Below the pieces are notes generated by a model, which saw only the letters and a list, made by a program, of their open reading frames with translations, ran no database searches and was not told the origin of the DNA. Position numbers and translations under genes: made by a program. From Nocardia abscessus (GTDB lineage Bacteria; Actinomycetota; Actinomycetes; Mycobacteriales; Mycobacteriaceae), in the NCBI RefSeq assembly GCF_015477775.1, contig NZ_JADLQO010000024.1:1-64000 (forward strand): a stretch of DNA of 64,000 nucleotides. Reading direction: 5' to 3'. Positions 54,009 to 61,215 of the stretch are shown here, piece by piece (the first letter of the stretch is position 1; the number at the start of each line of letters is the position of its first letter).

Positions 54009-54806
54009 TCACCGGGGCGATCCGTGCGTGCGACTCGGGGACGAGCGATCGGGCCGCGCTCCGGTGGCGAGGCGATGCACTTTTCTGCGGGCGACGAGTT
54101 CGATGGTGACCGCCACAGCGCAGGACTGTGCCAGCAGCAACCCGGTCAGCACCATGACCTGGACCGCGGCGGCCTGTGCCGCCGAACCGGTCGCGAGCAG
54201 AACGCCGACGAAGGCCCCCGGCAGGGTCACCAGCCCCACCGTGCGGGTCTGGTCGACACCCGGTAGCAGCGCGTCGGCGGCCGTGGGCCGGATGATCTCC
54301 AGGCGCGCGTCGCGCTCGCTGAATCCGAGACCCAGCGCGGCTTCGACTTCGCCCCACCGCTGCTCGATCGTGTCCAGGGCGCGCCGCGCCGCGAGCGAGG
54401 TCGCCGTCATGGTGCCACCGAGAACGATGCCGCCGATCGGCACCAGCGCCACACCGGTGCGCGGCACGACGCCGCTGAGCAGCAGCAGCGGCAGCACCAC
54501 ACCGGGGCCCGCGCCCAGCGCCGAGGTCAGCCAGAGCGCCGAGCGCCCCGCGCGGGCGCGCCGCGCCGCGGTCGCCGCCGCCGCGCCGAACATCACCGCC
54601 AGCACCAGGAAAGACGACCACAGCTGCGCCAGCGCGGCGGTCAGGATCAATGCCACCGCCGCGAGCTGAGCCGCGCCCCGCGCGGCCGCACGCGGCGCCA
54701 CCGACACCCGCCCCAGCCCGGCAATCCGGTACACCGCCGCCGCGCCCAACACCATGACCGTGCACAGCACCACCAACCCCGCCCCGGGCGTTATGGCCGT
54801 CGTCAT
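54009..54806 (-). CDS. FetB/UPF0014-type membrane transport protein
   Basis: A 265-residue polytopic protein with six or seven hydrophobic helices. It carries the UPF0014 signature region (TRTVGLVTLPGAFVGVLLATGSAAQAA, about residues 187-213) and a cytoplasmic segment with LEIIRPTAADAL. In E. coli, FetB is the permease of an iron-efflux ABC exporter with ATPase FetA. No fetA-like ATPase gene is next to it here, so either the partner is elsewhere or this protein acts otherwise. ATG 54806 is divergent from the ABM-domain gene. The C-terminus is basic and Ser/Pro-rich. Confidence 0.85.
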   Translation of the reverse strand: MTTAITPGAGLVVLCTVMVLGAAAVYRIAGLGRVSVAPRAAARGAAQLAAVALILTAALAQLWSSFLVLAVMFGAAAATAARRARAGRSALWLTSALGAGPGVVLPLLLLSGVVPRTGVALVPIGGIVLGGTMTATSLAARRALDTIEQRWGEVEAALGLGFSERDARLEIIRPTAADALLPGVDQTRTVGLVTLPGAFVGVLLATGSAAQAAAVQVMVLTGLLLAQSCAVAVTIELVARRKVHRLATGARPDRSSPSRTHGSPR

Positions 54807-54929
54807 CCGAGCACTCTCTCACGCCCGCACACGTGCCCGTGCTGGCTGCGCAAGGGGAGTTCCATCGGCCGGTCGATTCGCGCAAGCCGGGGGCATTGCG
54901 TGCGGGCGCGGGCTGGAGGAAGGTGAGTT

Positions 54930-54962
54930 ATGTCCGGTGGCGCCACCGGGGCGCCACCCTGA
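54930..54962 (+). promoter_or_regulatory. Possible leader peptide ORF coinciding with a hairpin
   Basis: A 10-codon reading frame (MSGGATGAPP) starts at ATG 54930 behind GGAGGAAGG and stops at TGA 54960-54962, 19 bases before the next gene. It covers a 9-bp perfect stem (54936-54944 with 54950-54958, 5-base loop). Translation of the leader would melt the hairpin. This layout fits attenuation or translational coupling of the downstream gene, but may also be chance. Confidence 0.4.
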
Positions 54963-54981
54963 GCAGGGCGGGAGGTGGCCC

Positions 54982-55605
54982 GTGTACGCACGTTCCAGCA
55001 CAATTGCGGCCCAGGCGTCGTCGATCGATGACGGGACCGCATACCTCCGTGATGAAGTGATGCCGAATCTGCCCGAGATCCAGGGGTGGGTCGGAATGTC
55101 CTTGATGACCGATCGGTCGACCGGACGCTGCATCGCCACGACGTCGTGGGAGTCCGAGCAGGCACTGCACGCCAGCAGAGGCCGGGTTCAGCAGCTGCGC
55201 GAGGGCCTGGCCAGGCAGCTCGGCGGCCGGGTGGAACGGGTCGAGGAATGGGAGATCGCGGTGATGCACCGGGATCATCCCTCGGGTGAGAATGCCTGCG
55301 CCCGGTGCTCGTGGGTGCAGGTCGATCCGAGCCAGCTCGACCGGCTGGCCGAGACGTTCAAGTCGGAAGTGCTGCCCCAGACGGAGATGCTCGACGGATT
55401 CTGCAGCGCGAGCCTGTTGATCGACCGGGAAAGCGGCCGCGCGGTAGGCGCGACCGTATGGGAATCCCGGGCGGCGATGGACGGCAGCCGCGAACAGACC
55501 AATCGGATCAGGGCACAGGCGACCCAGCGGGTGGGTGCCAACGTGCTCGAAGTAGGAGAGTTCGACCTGTCGTTCGCGCACCTGCGCGTTCCCGAGATGG
55601 CGTGA
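54982..55605 (+). CDS. Two-domain ABM-like (antibiotic biosynthesis monooxygenase-type) protein
   Basis: A 207-residue protein built of two similar ferredoxin-like halves. In each, a stretch of the type VYARSSTI or WVQVDPSQ is followed by a helix, then GWVGMSLMTDRSTGRCIATTSWES in the first half and GFCSASLLIDRESGRAVGATVWES in the second. The shared D-R-x-x-G-R and T-x-W-E-S phrases indicate an internal duplication. Such dimeric alpha/beta-barrel halves occur in ABM monooxygenases and haem-degrading enzymes, but no catalytic residues are evident. GTG 54982 is chosen for GGGAGG upstream. It is divergent from the FetB-type gene, preceded by a possible leader peptide/hairpin. Confidence 0.78.
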   Translation: MYARSSTIAAQASSIDDGTAYLRDEVMPNLPEIQGWVGMSLMTDRSTGRCIATTSWESEQALHASRGRVQQLREGLARQLGGRVERVEEWEIAVMHRDHPSGENACARCSWVQVDPSQLDRLAETFKSEVLPQTEMLDGFCSASLLIDRESGRAVGATVWESRAAMDGSREQTNRIRAQATQRVGANVLEVGEFDLSFAHLRVPEMA

Positions 55606-55691
55606 GATCACGCGACATCCGGCCGGAAGACGGGCTTCCGGCCGGATGCCTCGCTGCCACGACCCGAGCGGTTCGGCCCGGGTACGGATGT

Positions 55692-55712
55692 CGATTACCC
55701 GAGAGGTAATCG
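55692..55712. promoter_or_regulatory. Perfect palindrome CGATTACC-N5-GGTAATCG
   Basis: An 8-5-8 perfect inverted repeat ends 33 bases before the XRE regulator GTG start. A TAGGAT -10-like hexamer (55734-55739) lies 6 bases before the GTG, so the palindrome would abut the -35 region and the message would be leaderless. It is the likely autoregulatory operator of the XRE protein. Confidence 0.7.
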
Positions 55713-55745
55713 CCCTGCCGTACGTGCTGTTCGTAGGATCGGGGC

Positions 55746-56525
55746 GTGACTACCCCAACGGCCGGTGACCTGCTGCGGCACTGGCGTCTGGAACGCAGAC
55801 TGAGCCAACTGGAGCTGGCCGGGCGGGCCGATACCTCGGCGCGGCACCTGAGTTTCATCGAGACCGGACGAGCCACACCGAGCCGGACCATGATCGTGCA
55901 CCTGTCCGAGCATTTGGAGATCCCGTTGCGCGAACGCAACCGCGTGCTGCTGGCCGCGGGCTATGCCCCCGCCTACGCGCAACCCGGACTGGACACCCCC
56001 GCCATGGACGCCGTCCGCGGGGCCATGCGCCAGATCCTCGCCGGGCACGAGCCCTACCCGGCGCTGGCCATCGACCAGAACTGGACGATGATCGACGCCA
56101 ACAGCGGTGTGGCCGTGCTCATCGCGGGCATCGACCCGGCGCTGACCAGGCCGCCGGTGAACGCGCTGCGGCTGAGTCTGCACCCCGACGGCATGGCCGG
56201 CCGCATCCGCAACCTCGCCGAGTGGCGCGGCCACATCTTCGCCCGCCTGGCGCGCCAGGCCGAGGTGACCGGATCCCGGGATCTGGCCGACCTGCTCGAG
56301 GAGCTGCGGTCCTACCCGGGAGGCGAGGTGGAGCTCGCGGTTCCCGAACCCGACCAGGCGGTGGTCCCGCTGCGGATCGAACACGACGGCGACGAGCTGT
56401 CGTTGCTCAGCGTCACGACGGTATTCGGCACCCCGATGAACGTCACCGTCGCCGAACTGGCCATCGAGTCGTTCTTCCCCGCCGACGAGGACACCATGAA
56501 GCGGCTCACCGCGGGCGCCCGGTGA
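55746..56525 (+). CDS. XRE-family regulator with MmyB-like ligand domain
   Basis: A 259-residue regulator. The N-terminal helix-turn-helix spans about residues 8-65 (LLRHWRLERRLSQLELAGRADTSARHLSFIETGRATPS). The rest is the PAS-like MmyB domain (ALAIDQNWTMIDANSGVAVLIAGID, then LHPDGMAGRIRNLAEWRGHIF), which in other actinobacterial regulators is thought to bind a small molecule. The GTG at 55746 lacks a ribosome binding site and may start the message. A perfect palindrome lies upstream. The fructosamine-kinase-like gene overlaps its stop by 4 bases, so the two are coupled. Confidence 0.93.
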   Translation: MTTPTAGDLLRHWRLERRLSQLELAGRADTSARHLSFIETGRATPSRTMIVHLSEHLEIPLRERNRVLLAAGYAPAYAQPGLDTPAMDAVRGAMRQILAGHEPYPALAIDQNWTMIDANSGVAVLIAGIDPALTRPPVNALRLSLHPDGMAGRIRNLAEWRGHIFARLARQAEVTGSRDLADLLEELRSYPGGEVELAVPEPDQAVVPLRIEHDGDELSLLSVTTVFGTPMNVTVAELAIESFFPADEDTMKRLTAGAR

Positions 56526-57391
56526 GCCGCGCCGCCCAGCTGTCCGCACTGCTGGACCTGCCCGTGCGCGCGGTCACCGATCTGGGCGCGCGCCATGCGT
56601 GGACGCTGCACCGCGCCGAATTGGCCGACGCCCGAACCGTCTTCGTGAAGGCCTCGGCCACGCCGACGTCCGTCTTCACGGCCGAAGCGGCGGGTCTGAC
56701 CTGGCTGCGAAGCACGGAGACCGGCCCGCGCGGTGACGGTGTCGGCACGCTGCTGCCGCAGGTGCTCGCCGCAGACGATCGGATGCTGGTGCTGCCGTGG
56801 CTGGAGGAAACCGCACCCACCCCCGCTGCCGCCGAGCGACTCGGCCGCGAACTCGCCGCGCTGCACGCCGGTGGCTGCGCCCGGTTCGGTGCGCCGTGGG
56901 AAGGCTGGATCGCGAGCCTGCCGCTGCCCAACACCCCGACGGACGGACCGTGGTCGCAGTGGTACGCCGAATATCGTCTCGCGCCCTATCTTCCCTCCGC
57001 CGCCGCGCATCTCGGCGCCGACGGAACCCGCCTGGTCGAGCGCGTCATCGACCGCATCGATGACCTGGCCGGGCCCGCCGAACCCCCGGCGCGCATCCAC
57101 GGCGACCTGTGGTCGGGCAACATCCTGTGGACCGCGCAGCGGGCGATGCTCATCGACCCCGCCGCGCACGCGGGCCACCGCGAGACCGACCTGGCCATGC
57201 TCGCTCTCTTCGGCGCCCCGCACCTGGACCGCATCCGCGCGGCCTACCACGAGACCCATCCGCTCGCCGAGGGCTGGCGCATCCGCACGCCGCTGCACCA
57301 GTTGCATCCGCTGCTGGTGCACGTCGTGCTGTTCGGCTCGGGCTACCGCGCGCAGACCCTCGCCGCGGCCGGTGCGGCGCTGACGTCCTGA
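56522..57391 (+). CDS. Fructosamine kinase-like phosphotransferase
   Basis: A 289-residue kinase of the APH/fructosamine-3-kinase superfamily. ATP/substrate motifs: FVKASATPTSVFTAEAAGLTWL (Lys and Glu of the N-lobe), HGDLWSGNILW (catalytic Asp, Brenner-type HGDxxxxN), and LIDPAAHAGHRETDLAM (metal-binding Asp). These are typical of fructosamine kinases, which phosphorylate ketosamines on glycated proteins or amino acids and so reverse glycation. GTG 56522 overlaps the XRE stop (GTGA), so expression is coupled to the regulator. Confidence 0.9.
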   Translation: MSRAAQLSALLDLPVRAVTDLGARHAWTLHRAELADARTVFVKASATPTSVFTAEAAGLTWLRSTETGPRGDGVGTLLPQVLAADDRMLVLPWLEETAPTPAAAERLGRELAALHAGGCARFGAPWEGWIASLPLPNTPTDGPWSQWYAEYRLAPYLPSAAAHLGADGTRLVERVIDRIDDLAGPAEPPARIHGDLWSGNILWTAQRAMLIDPAAHAGHRETDLAMLALFGAPHLDRIRAAYHETHPLAEGWRIRTPLHQLHPLLVHVVLFGSGYRAQTLAAAGAALTS

Positions 57392-57404
57392 CCGGACCCG
57401 CCTG

Positions 57405-58280
57405 TCACCCGTCGACCCGCGCGATGACCTTCTCCGCGAAACGGGACAGGTTGGCGATCTTCGTCTCCAGCGGCTCGGTGTCCTGCTCGGTGGTGTAGGG
57501 CAGCCGGAACCCGACGATCACGTCGGTGACGCCTTTGTCCTCGAGGCGCTTGACGCCGTCCACGGTGAAGCCGTCCAGCGAGATGACATGCACCTCGAAG
57601 TCCTTGCGGGTGCCGTACTCCGCGCGCAGTGCGTCCAGTTCGGCCAGCAGCCGGTCGAGTTCGGCGCCGTCGCCACCGGCGTGCATCCACCCGTCGCCGC
57701 GCTGGGCGGCCCGGCGCAACGCAGGCTTGCTGTGGCCACCGATCAGGATCGGCACCGGTTCGGTCGGCACCGGGCTGATCTTGATCGGCGGAATGTCGTA
57801 GAACTGCCCGTGGTACTCGAAGTAACCGCCCGCCGAGAGACCGCGCACGATATCGATGCATTCGTCCATCCGCGCACCACGCTTGTCGAACGGCACCCCC
57901 ATGATCTCGAAATCGTCCGGCCACGGGCTGATGCCGACGCCGAGACCGAACCGGTTGCCGCTCAACGCGGCCACCGAGGCGGCCTGTTTGGCCACCAGCA
58001 CCGGAGGCCGGATCGGCAGCTTCAGCACGAACGGGGTGAAACGCAGGGTGGTGGTGACCGCCGCCATCGCCGCACTGAGCACGAACGCCTCGATGAACGG
58101 CTTGTCCTCCAGGAACTCCCGGTTACCGTCGGGGGTGTAAGGGTACTTCGCGTCGGATTCCTTCGGATACGCCACGCTGTCGGCGACGGCCATGGAGGTG
58201 TAGCCGGCCTCCTCGGCGGCCTTGGCGAGAGCGAGGTAGTACGACGGATCGGTCATCGTCTCGGCGTAGGTGAAGCGCAT
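57405..58280 (-). CDS. LLM-class F420/FMN-dependent oxidoreductase
   Basis: A 291-residue luciferase-like TIM-barrel protein. It begins MRFTYAETMTDPSYYLALAKAAEEAGY, has VLVAKQAASVAALSGNRFGLGVGISPWPDDFE (typical of the F420-dependent TIGR03619-like branch) and VPILIGGHSKPALRRAAQRGDGWM. Such enzymes use reduced F420 or FMN to reduce or oxygenate hydrophobic substrates. ATG 58280 has GGAAGGCGAG upstream. It is the third gene of an SDR-VOC-LLM unit, 148 bases after the VOC gene, and is convergent with the fructosamine kinase gene. Confidence 0.9.
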   Translation of the reverse strand: MRFTYAETMTDPSYYLALAKAAEEAGYTSMAVADSVAYPKESDAKYPYTPDGNREFLEDKPFIEAFVLSAAMAAVTTTLRFTPFVLKLPIRPPVLVAKQAASVAALSGNRFGLGVGISPWPDDFEIMGVPFDKRGARMDECIDIVRGLSAGGYFEYHGQFYDIPPIKISPVPTEPVPILIGGHSKPALRRAAQRGDGWMHAGGDGAELDRLLAELDALRAEYGTRKDFEVHVISLDGFTVDGVKRLEDKGVTDVIVGFRLPYTTEQDTEPLETKIANLSRFAEKVIARVDG

Positions 58281-58428
58281 AGTGCTCGCCTTCCTGGCGC
58301 GTCGTGCGCGCCGCGCGGGTCCCGGCGCCGGTGCCCGCGGACCGGGCCGTCGCCGAGACGTGAGGGGAACTGCCGCAGGCGGATCCGAGCGGCCTCGATG
58401 ACGTCGAAGCCACCCGAGAGGTCACCGC

Positions 58429-58932
58429 CTACTGCCATGGGTTGGTGAAGCCTTCCGGAATCAAGTGGTCGAACACGGCTTTCATCTCCCGCGACAGCCG
58501 CATCAGTTCGATGTGCGACCCGATCGGCCCGCCGTCGAGGTAGGCGAACTCCATCCCGATGCCTTCGAACCTGCCGCGCGCGACGACCTCGATGCCCGCC
58601 GCGGCGGCCTCGGCGAGTGCGGCGTCGTAGTCGCCGGGCACCCAGGCGGCGTGATGCAGCCCGGGGCCGAGACGGTCGAGATGCTCGGCGTACAGGCTCA
58701 GCCCGCCACGCGGCTCGATCAGTTCCAGCTGCTGGCCGCCCGCGTAGCCCAGCGCCACGCTGATCGTGTAATCGGCCGGCGCGCCACGCAGTTCGGCGAT
58801 CTCGGGCCCGAAGTGGACATCCGGGATGGTGAACCACTCGCCGACCCCGTACCGGGTGGTGAACGTCTCGCACGCCGCGGCCAGATCCCGCACCACCCAG
58901 CACAGTTGAAAGATCGGCCCGCTCGCGATCAT
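58429..58932 (-). CDS. VOC/glyoxalase-fold protein
   Basis: A 167-residue vicinal-oxygen-chelate protein: two beta-alpha-beta-beta-beta modules. Candidate metal residues are His in PGLHHAAWVPGDYD and Glu in IGSHIELMRL and QQLELIEPRG. ATG 58932 overlaps the SDR stop (ATGA, 58929-58932), so translation is coupled. Together with the SDR and LLM oxidoreductase it suggests a small catabolic pathway for a steroid- or aromatic-like compound. This is only inferred from gene company. Confidence 0.85.
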   Translation of the reverse strand: MIASGPIFQLCWVVRDLAAACETFTTRYGVGEWFTIPDVHFGPEIAELRGAPADYTISVALGYAGGQQLELIEPRGGLSLYAEHLDRLGPGLHHAAWVPGDYDAALAEAAAAGIEVVARGRFEGIGMEFAYLDGGPIGSHIELMRLSREMKAVFDHLIPEGFTNPWQ

Positions 58933-59693
58933 CGGCGTCCTCCGACGCGGCCCACCAGGCTCGGACACCACCGGTAGGCGGCGACCACCGCCTTGTTGTA
59001 GTGCGGAAACACGATGTACGGCTTGTTCTTCCGCATCCCACGCAGAATGTGCGCCGCCGCCCGTTCCGAGCTGATCATCCCGATCGGCATCCGGCGCACA
59101 GGTCCGCGAAAGGAATACCCGGGCAGGTCGATGCCGGAATCGACGATGTCGGTCGCGACCCCTCCGGGCACCGCCACGCTCACCCTCACCCCCGCCGCGG
59201 CCGCCTCGACCCGCAGCGCGGTGCTCAGCCCCACCACCGCATGCTCGGTCATCGCGTAGGCAGCCGAGGGCGACACCGGTGTCAGTCCCGCGATGGACGC
59301 CATATTGACGATGTGACCGGATCCCTGCGTGCGCATCAGCGGGTAGGCGTGGCGCGTCCCGTGCACCACACCCCACAGGTTCACGTCCACGATCCGCTGC
59401 CACTGCGGCAACGGCATGTGCTCGACGGCGCCGCCGAGGCGGATACCGGCGTTGTTGAACAGAAAGTCGATGCGTCCCAGCTCGGCGACGGCACTGTGGA
59501 TGAGGCGGCGCACCTGCTCGTCGTCGGAGACGTCGATGACCTGTGTGTGGATCGCGGTATCGGCGGCCAGGCCGACCAGCCCGGCGGCATCGCTGTCGGC
59601 GGCCACGACCGCGACGCCCCGCGCGGCCAGCAGGCGGCACAGCGCGGCGCCGAGACCGGACGCGGCACCGGTGACCACCGCCACATTATCCAC
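58929..59693 (-). CDS. SDR-family protein with catalytic Lys replaced by Glu
   Basis: A 254-residue SDR. The cofactor motif TGAASGLGAAL (residues 8-18), NNAG and the catalytic Ser (NMASIAGL) are intact, as is Tyr. However, the YxxxK site reads Y-A-M-T-E-H, so the catalytic lysine is Glu (codon GAG where AAG is expected). The C-terminal part with GMRKNKPYIVFPHYNKAVVAAYRW is typical of the SDR group of steroid/hydroxyacyl oxidoreductases. The GTG start at 59693 coincides with the predicted transcription start. First gene of the SDR-VOC-LLM unit, divergent from a TetR gene. It may be inactive as a dehydrogenase, or may have changed its chemistry. Confidence 0.88.
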   Translation of the reverse strand: MDNVAVVTGAASGLGAALCRLLAARGVAVVAADSDAAGLVGLAADTAIHTQVIDVSDDEQVRRLIHSAVAELGRIDFLFNNAGIRLGGAVEHMPLPQWQRIVDVNLWGVVHGTRHAYPLMRTQGSGHIVNMASIAGLTPVSPSAAYAMTEHAVVGLSTALRVEAAAAGVRVSVAVPGGVATDIVDSGIDLPGYSFRGPVRRMPIGMISSERAAAHILRGMRKNKPYIVFPHYNKAVVAAYRWCPSLVGRVGGRR

Positions 59694-59700
59694 GACGTTT

Positions 59701-59729
59701 AATTAAGCATCTGTGTTTAACATCGTCAA
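59701..59729 (-). promoter_or_regulatory. SigA-type promoter of SDR-VOC-LLM operon
   Basis: Read leftwards: -35 TTGACG (59729-59724), 17 bases, -10 TTAATT (59706-59701; TAATTA with 18). The predicted transcription start falls on or next to the GTG at 59693, implying a leaderless mRNA. The TTAATTAA palindrome (59699-59706) and the compact 61-base gap suggest control by the divergent TetR protein. Confidence 0.65.
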
Positions 59730-59754
59730 TACTCGTATTTAGTACAGTGCGAAT

Positions 59755-60390
59755 ATGCCGAGCGCCGATTCGCGCACCGCCTTGCTCGACGCCGGGGAAC
59801 GCCTCATCGCCGAACGCGGCGTCTACGTTCCGCTGCGCGACATCGCCGCGGCGGCGGGTCAGCGCAACAACTCCGCCGTGCACTACTACTTCGACTCGCG
59901 CACCGGGCTGATCGAGGCCATCGTCGAGCGGCGGATGAACTGGCTCGAACACCGGCGCATGCAGTTGCTGGCCGCCCACGAGGCCGCGGGCGGCGCCAAC
60001 GACCTGCCCACCCTCGTCGCCATGCTCGCCACGCCGATCCTGGAACTGCTCGGCCACGACGGGGTGACCCATCTGGGGCGGTTCCTGGAAGTCGTGCGCA
60101 CCCATCCCGTGGTCGCAGATGCCCGACGCCTCGCGGGAGCCGACCGGGCGGCGGTCCGGATCATCGCCACCCGCCTCGACGCCGCGCTCGCCCTGCCGGG
60201 ACGTCTGCGCAGGCAGCGCCTGGAAGCCATGACCACCGTCATGCTCGCGCTGATCGCCGACTACGAGCGCACCCTGGAATCGGGCGTCCGCACCGCCCGC
60301 CCCGGCGACGACGCGGAGATCGTGGACATGATCGTCGCCATGCTCACCGTGCCCCTCCGCGAGCACACAACCTCCGCGCCGGGACGCTGA
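59755..60390 (+). CDS. TetR-family transcriptional regulator
   Basis: A 211-residue repressor with N-terminal helix-turn-helix (about residues 8-55; LRDIAAAAGQRNNSAVHYYFDSRTGLIEAI) and a helical ligand domain. The ATG at 59755 has no ribosome binding site. A TACAGT hexamer ends 6 bases before it, consistent with leaderless transcription. Divergent from the SDR operon across 61 AT-rich bases in which both promoters overlap, so it very probably controls both. Ligand unknown, perhaps the substrate of the SDR-VOC-LLM pathway. Confidence 0.92.
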   Translation: MPSADSRTALLDAGERLIAERGVYVPLRDIAAAAGQRNNSAVHYYFDSRTGLIEAIVERRMNWLEHRRMQLLAAHEAAGGANDLPTLVAMLATPILELLGHDGVTHLGRFLEVVRTHPVVADARRLAGADRAAVRIIATRLDAALALPGRLRRQRLEAMTTVMLALIADYERTLESGVRTARPGDDAEIVDMIVAMLTVPLREHTTSAPGR

Positions 60391-60468
60391 AACCCTGCAC
60401 GGCGCTCCGTCGTGACGCGACATCTCACGACCGCCCGTGGCCGGCGACGCGGCGCCGGCGGCGAATCC

Positions 60469-60726
60469 TCACCCCGACGTCCGGGGCCTCCCGGAACCGT
60501 ATCCCGGCGCGGTGAGCGGCCGATTACCCTGGGGGGAGGCGGTTTCCGGGAATCTGCGGTGGAGCCGATCGATGTAGCGGCGCACAGCGCACAATTCGGT
60601 GTGCAGCTCGTGCCGTGCGGCGTCGCCGCGATAGCCGAATCCGAGCTCGCGCGCCAGCGTCTGGGCGCGGACGGTCAGCAACTCCAAGAAGACCCGGGCC
60701 TGGGCGAGGTCGGCGTCTTGTTCCAT
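60469..60726 (-). CDS. Small hypothetical helical protein
   Basis: An 85-residue reading frame, ATG 60726 to TGA 60469. The first 60 residues are strongly amphipathic helix in type (ARVFLELLTVRAQTLARELGFGYRG, then HELHTELCAVRRYIDRLHRRFP) and have a normal amino-acid composition, unlike the Arg/Pro-rich non-coding frames around it. The last ~20 residues are disordered. I do not recognise a family. It lies alone between the TetR gene (convergent) and the DUF6191-like gene (divergent). The open frame continues upstream of 60726 without plausible homology. Confidence 0.5.
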   Translation of the reverse strand: MEQDADLAQARVFLELLTVRAQTLARELGFGYRGDAARHELHTELCAVRRYIDRLHRRFPETASPQGNRPLTAPGYGSGRPRTSG

Positions 60727-60952
60727 GCGGTGGGCCGATCTGTCGTTCGATTCGTTGTCGGTCGCCCAGTGCTCCCGTGCCGCGGTCCTCGGCCGATCGA
60801 GCAAACATGATGCTAGCCGAGCCGCCGCCCCAGGGGTGCCGAAATGGGACTGTCCCTTGGCTATCGGCCGGCGACCGGGGCGACCAGCGGCACGAACCGG
60901 GGCGGGCAGACAGTCCGGCGGCCTGCCCACCGCCGACGCGTATCGTGATCGT

Positions 60953-61135
60953 ATGGGCGTCATCGGGGAGCTGTTTCCGGGCAAGAAGCTGACCCATGAG
61001 GGCAGCGAGGACAGCGACGGGCAAACCCACACGCCGCGGTTCGACATCGACCTCGACACCGGAGTCGTGCGAGTGCCGCGCGCGGACCGCCCCACAGCCG
61101 AGGAACGCGCCAGCGAACGGCCGGAGCCGACATAG
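60953..61135 (+). CDS. Small acidic protein (DUF6191-like)
   Basis: A 60-residue protein starting MGVIGELFPGKKLTHEG, followed by a Ser/Asp-rich linker and FDIDLDTGVVRVPRAD, then a charged tail. The G-E-L-F-x-P-G-K start and the IDLDTGVVRVP phrase recall the actinobacterial DUF6191 family; this is from memory and not certain. ATG 60953 has weak GTGATCG upstream and is the natural family start. It is a single gene between unrelated neighbours. Function unknown. Confidence 0.6.
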   Translation: MGVIGELFPGKKLTHEGSEDSDGQTHTPRFDIDLDTGVVRVPRADRPTAEERASERPEPT

Positions 61136-61215
61136 GACCTCGAAGCTCGGCCTTCGGACCCGGCTCGGCGCCCGCTATTCGGCTCGGGCGGAAAACATCT
61201 CGCTGATCGCAACCC

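Noticed and set aside
60524..61030. 168-codon ORF on the - strand crossing the small acidic protein gene
   Set aside because: It would overlap the better-supported DUF6191-like gene and much of the small helical ORF, and its sequence is Arg/Pro-rich.
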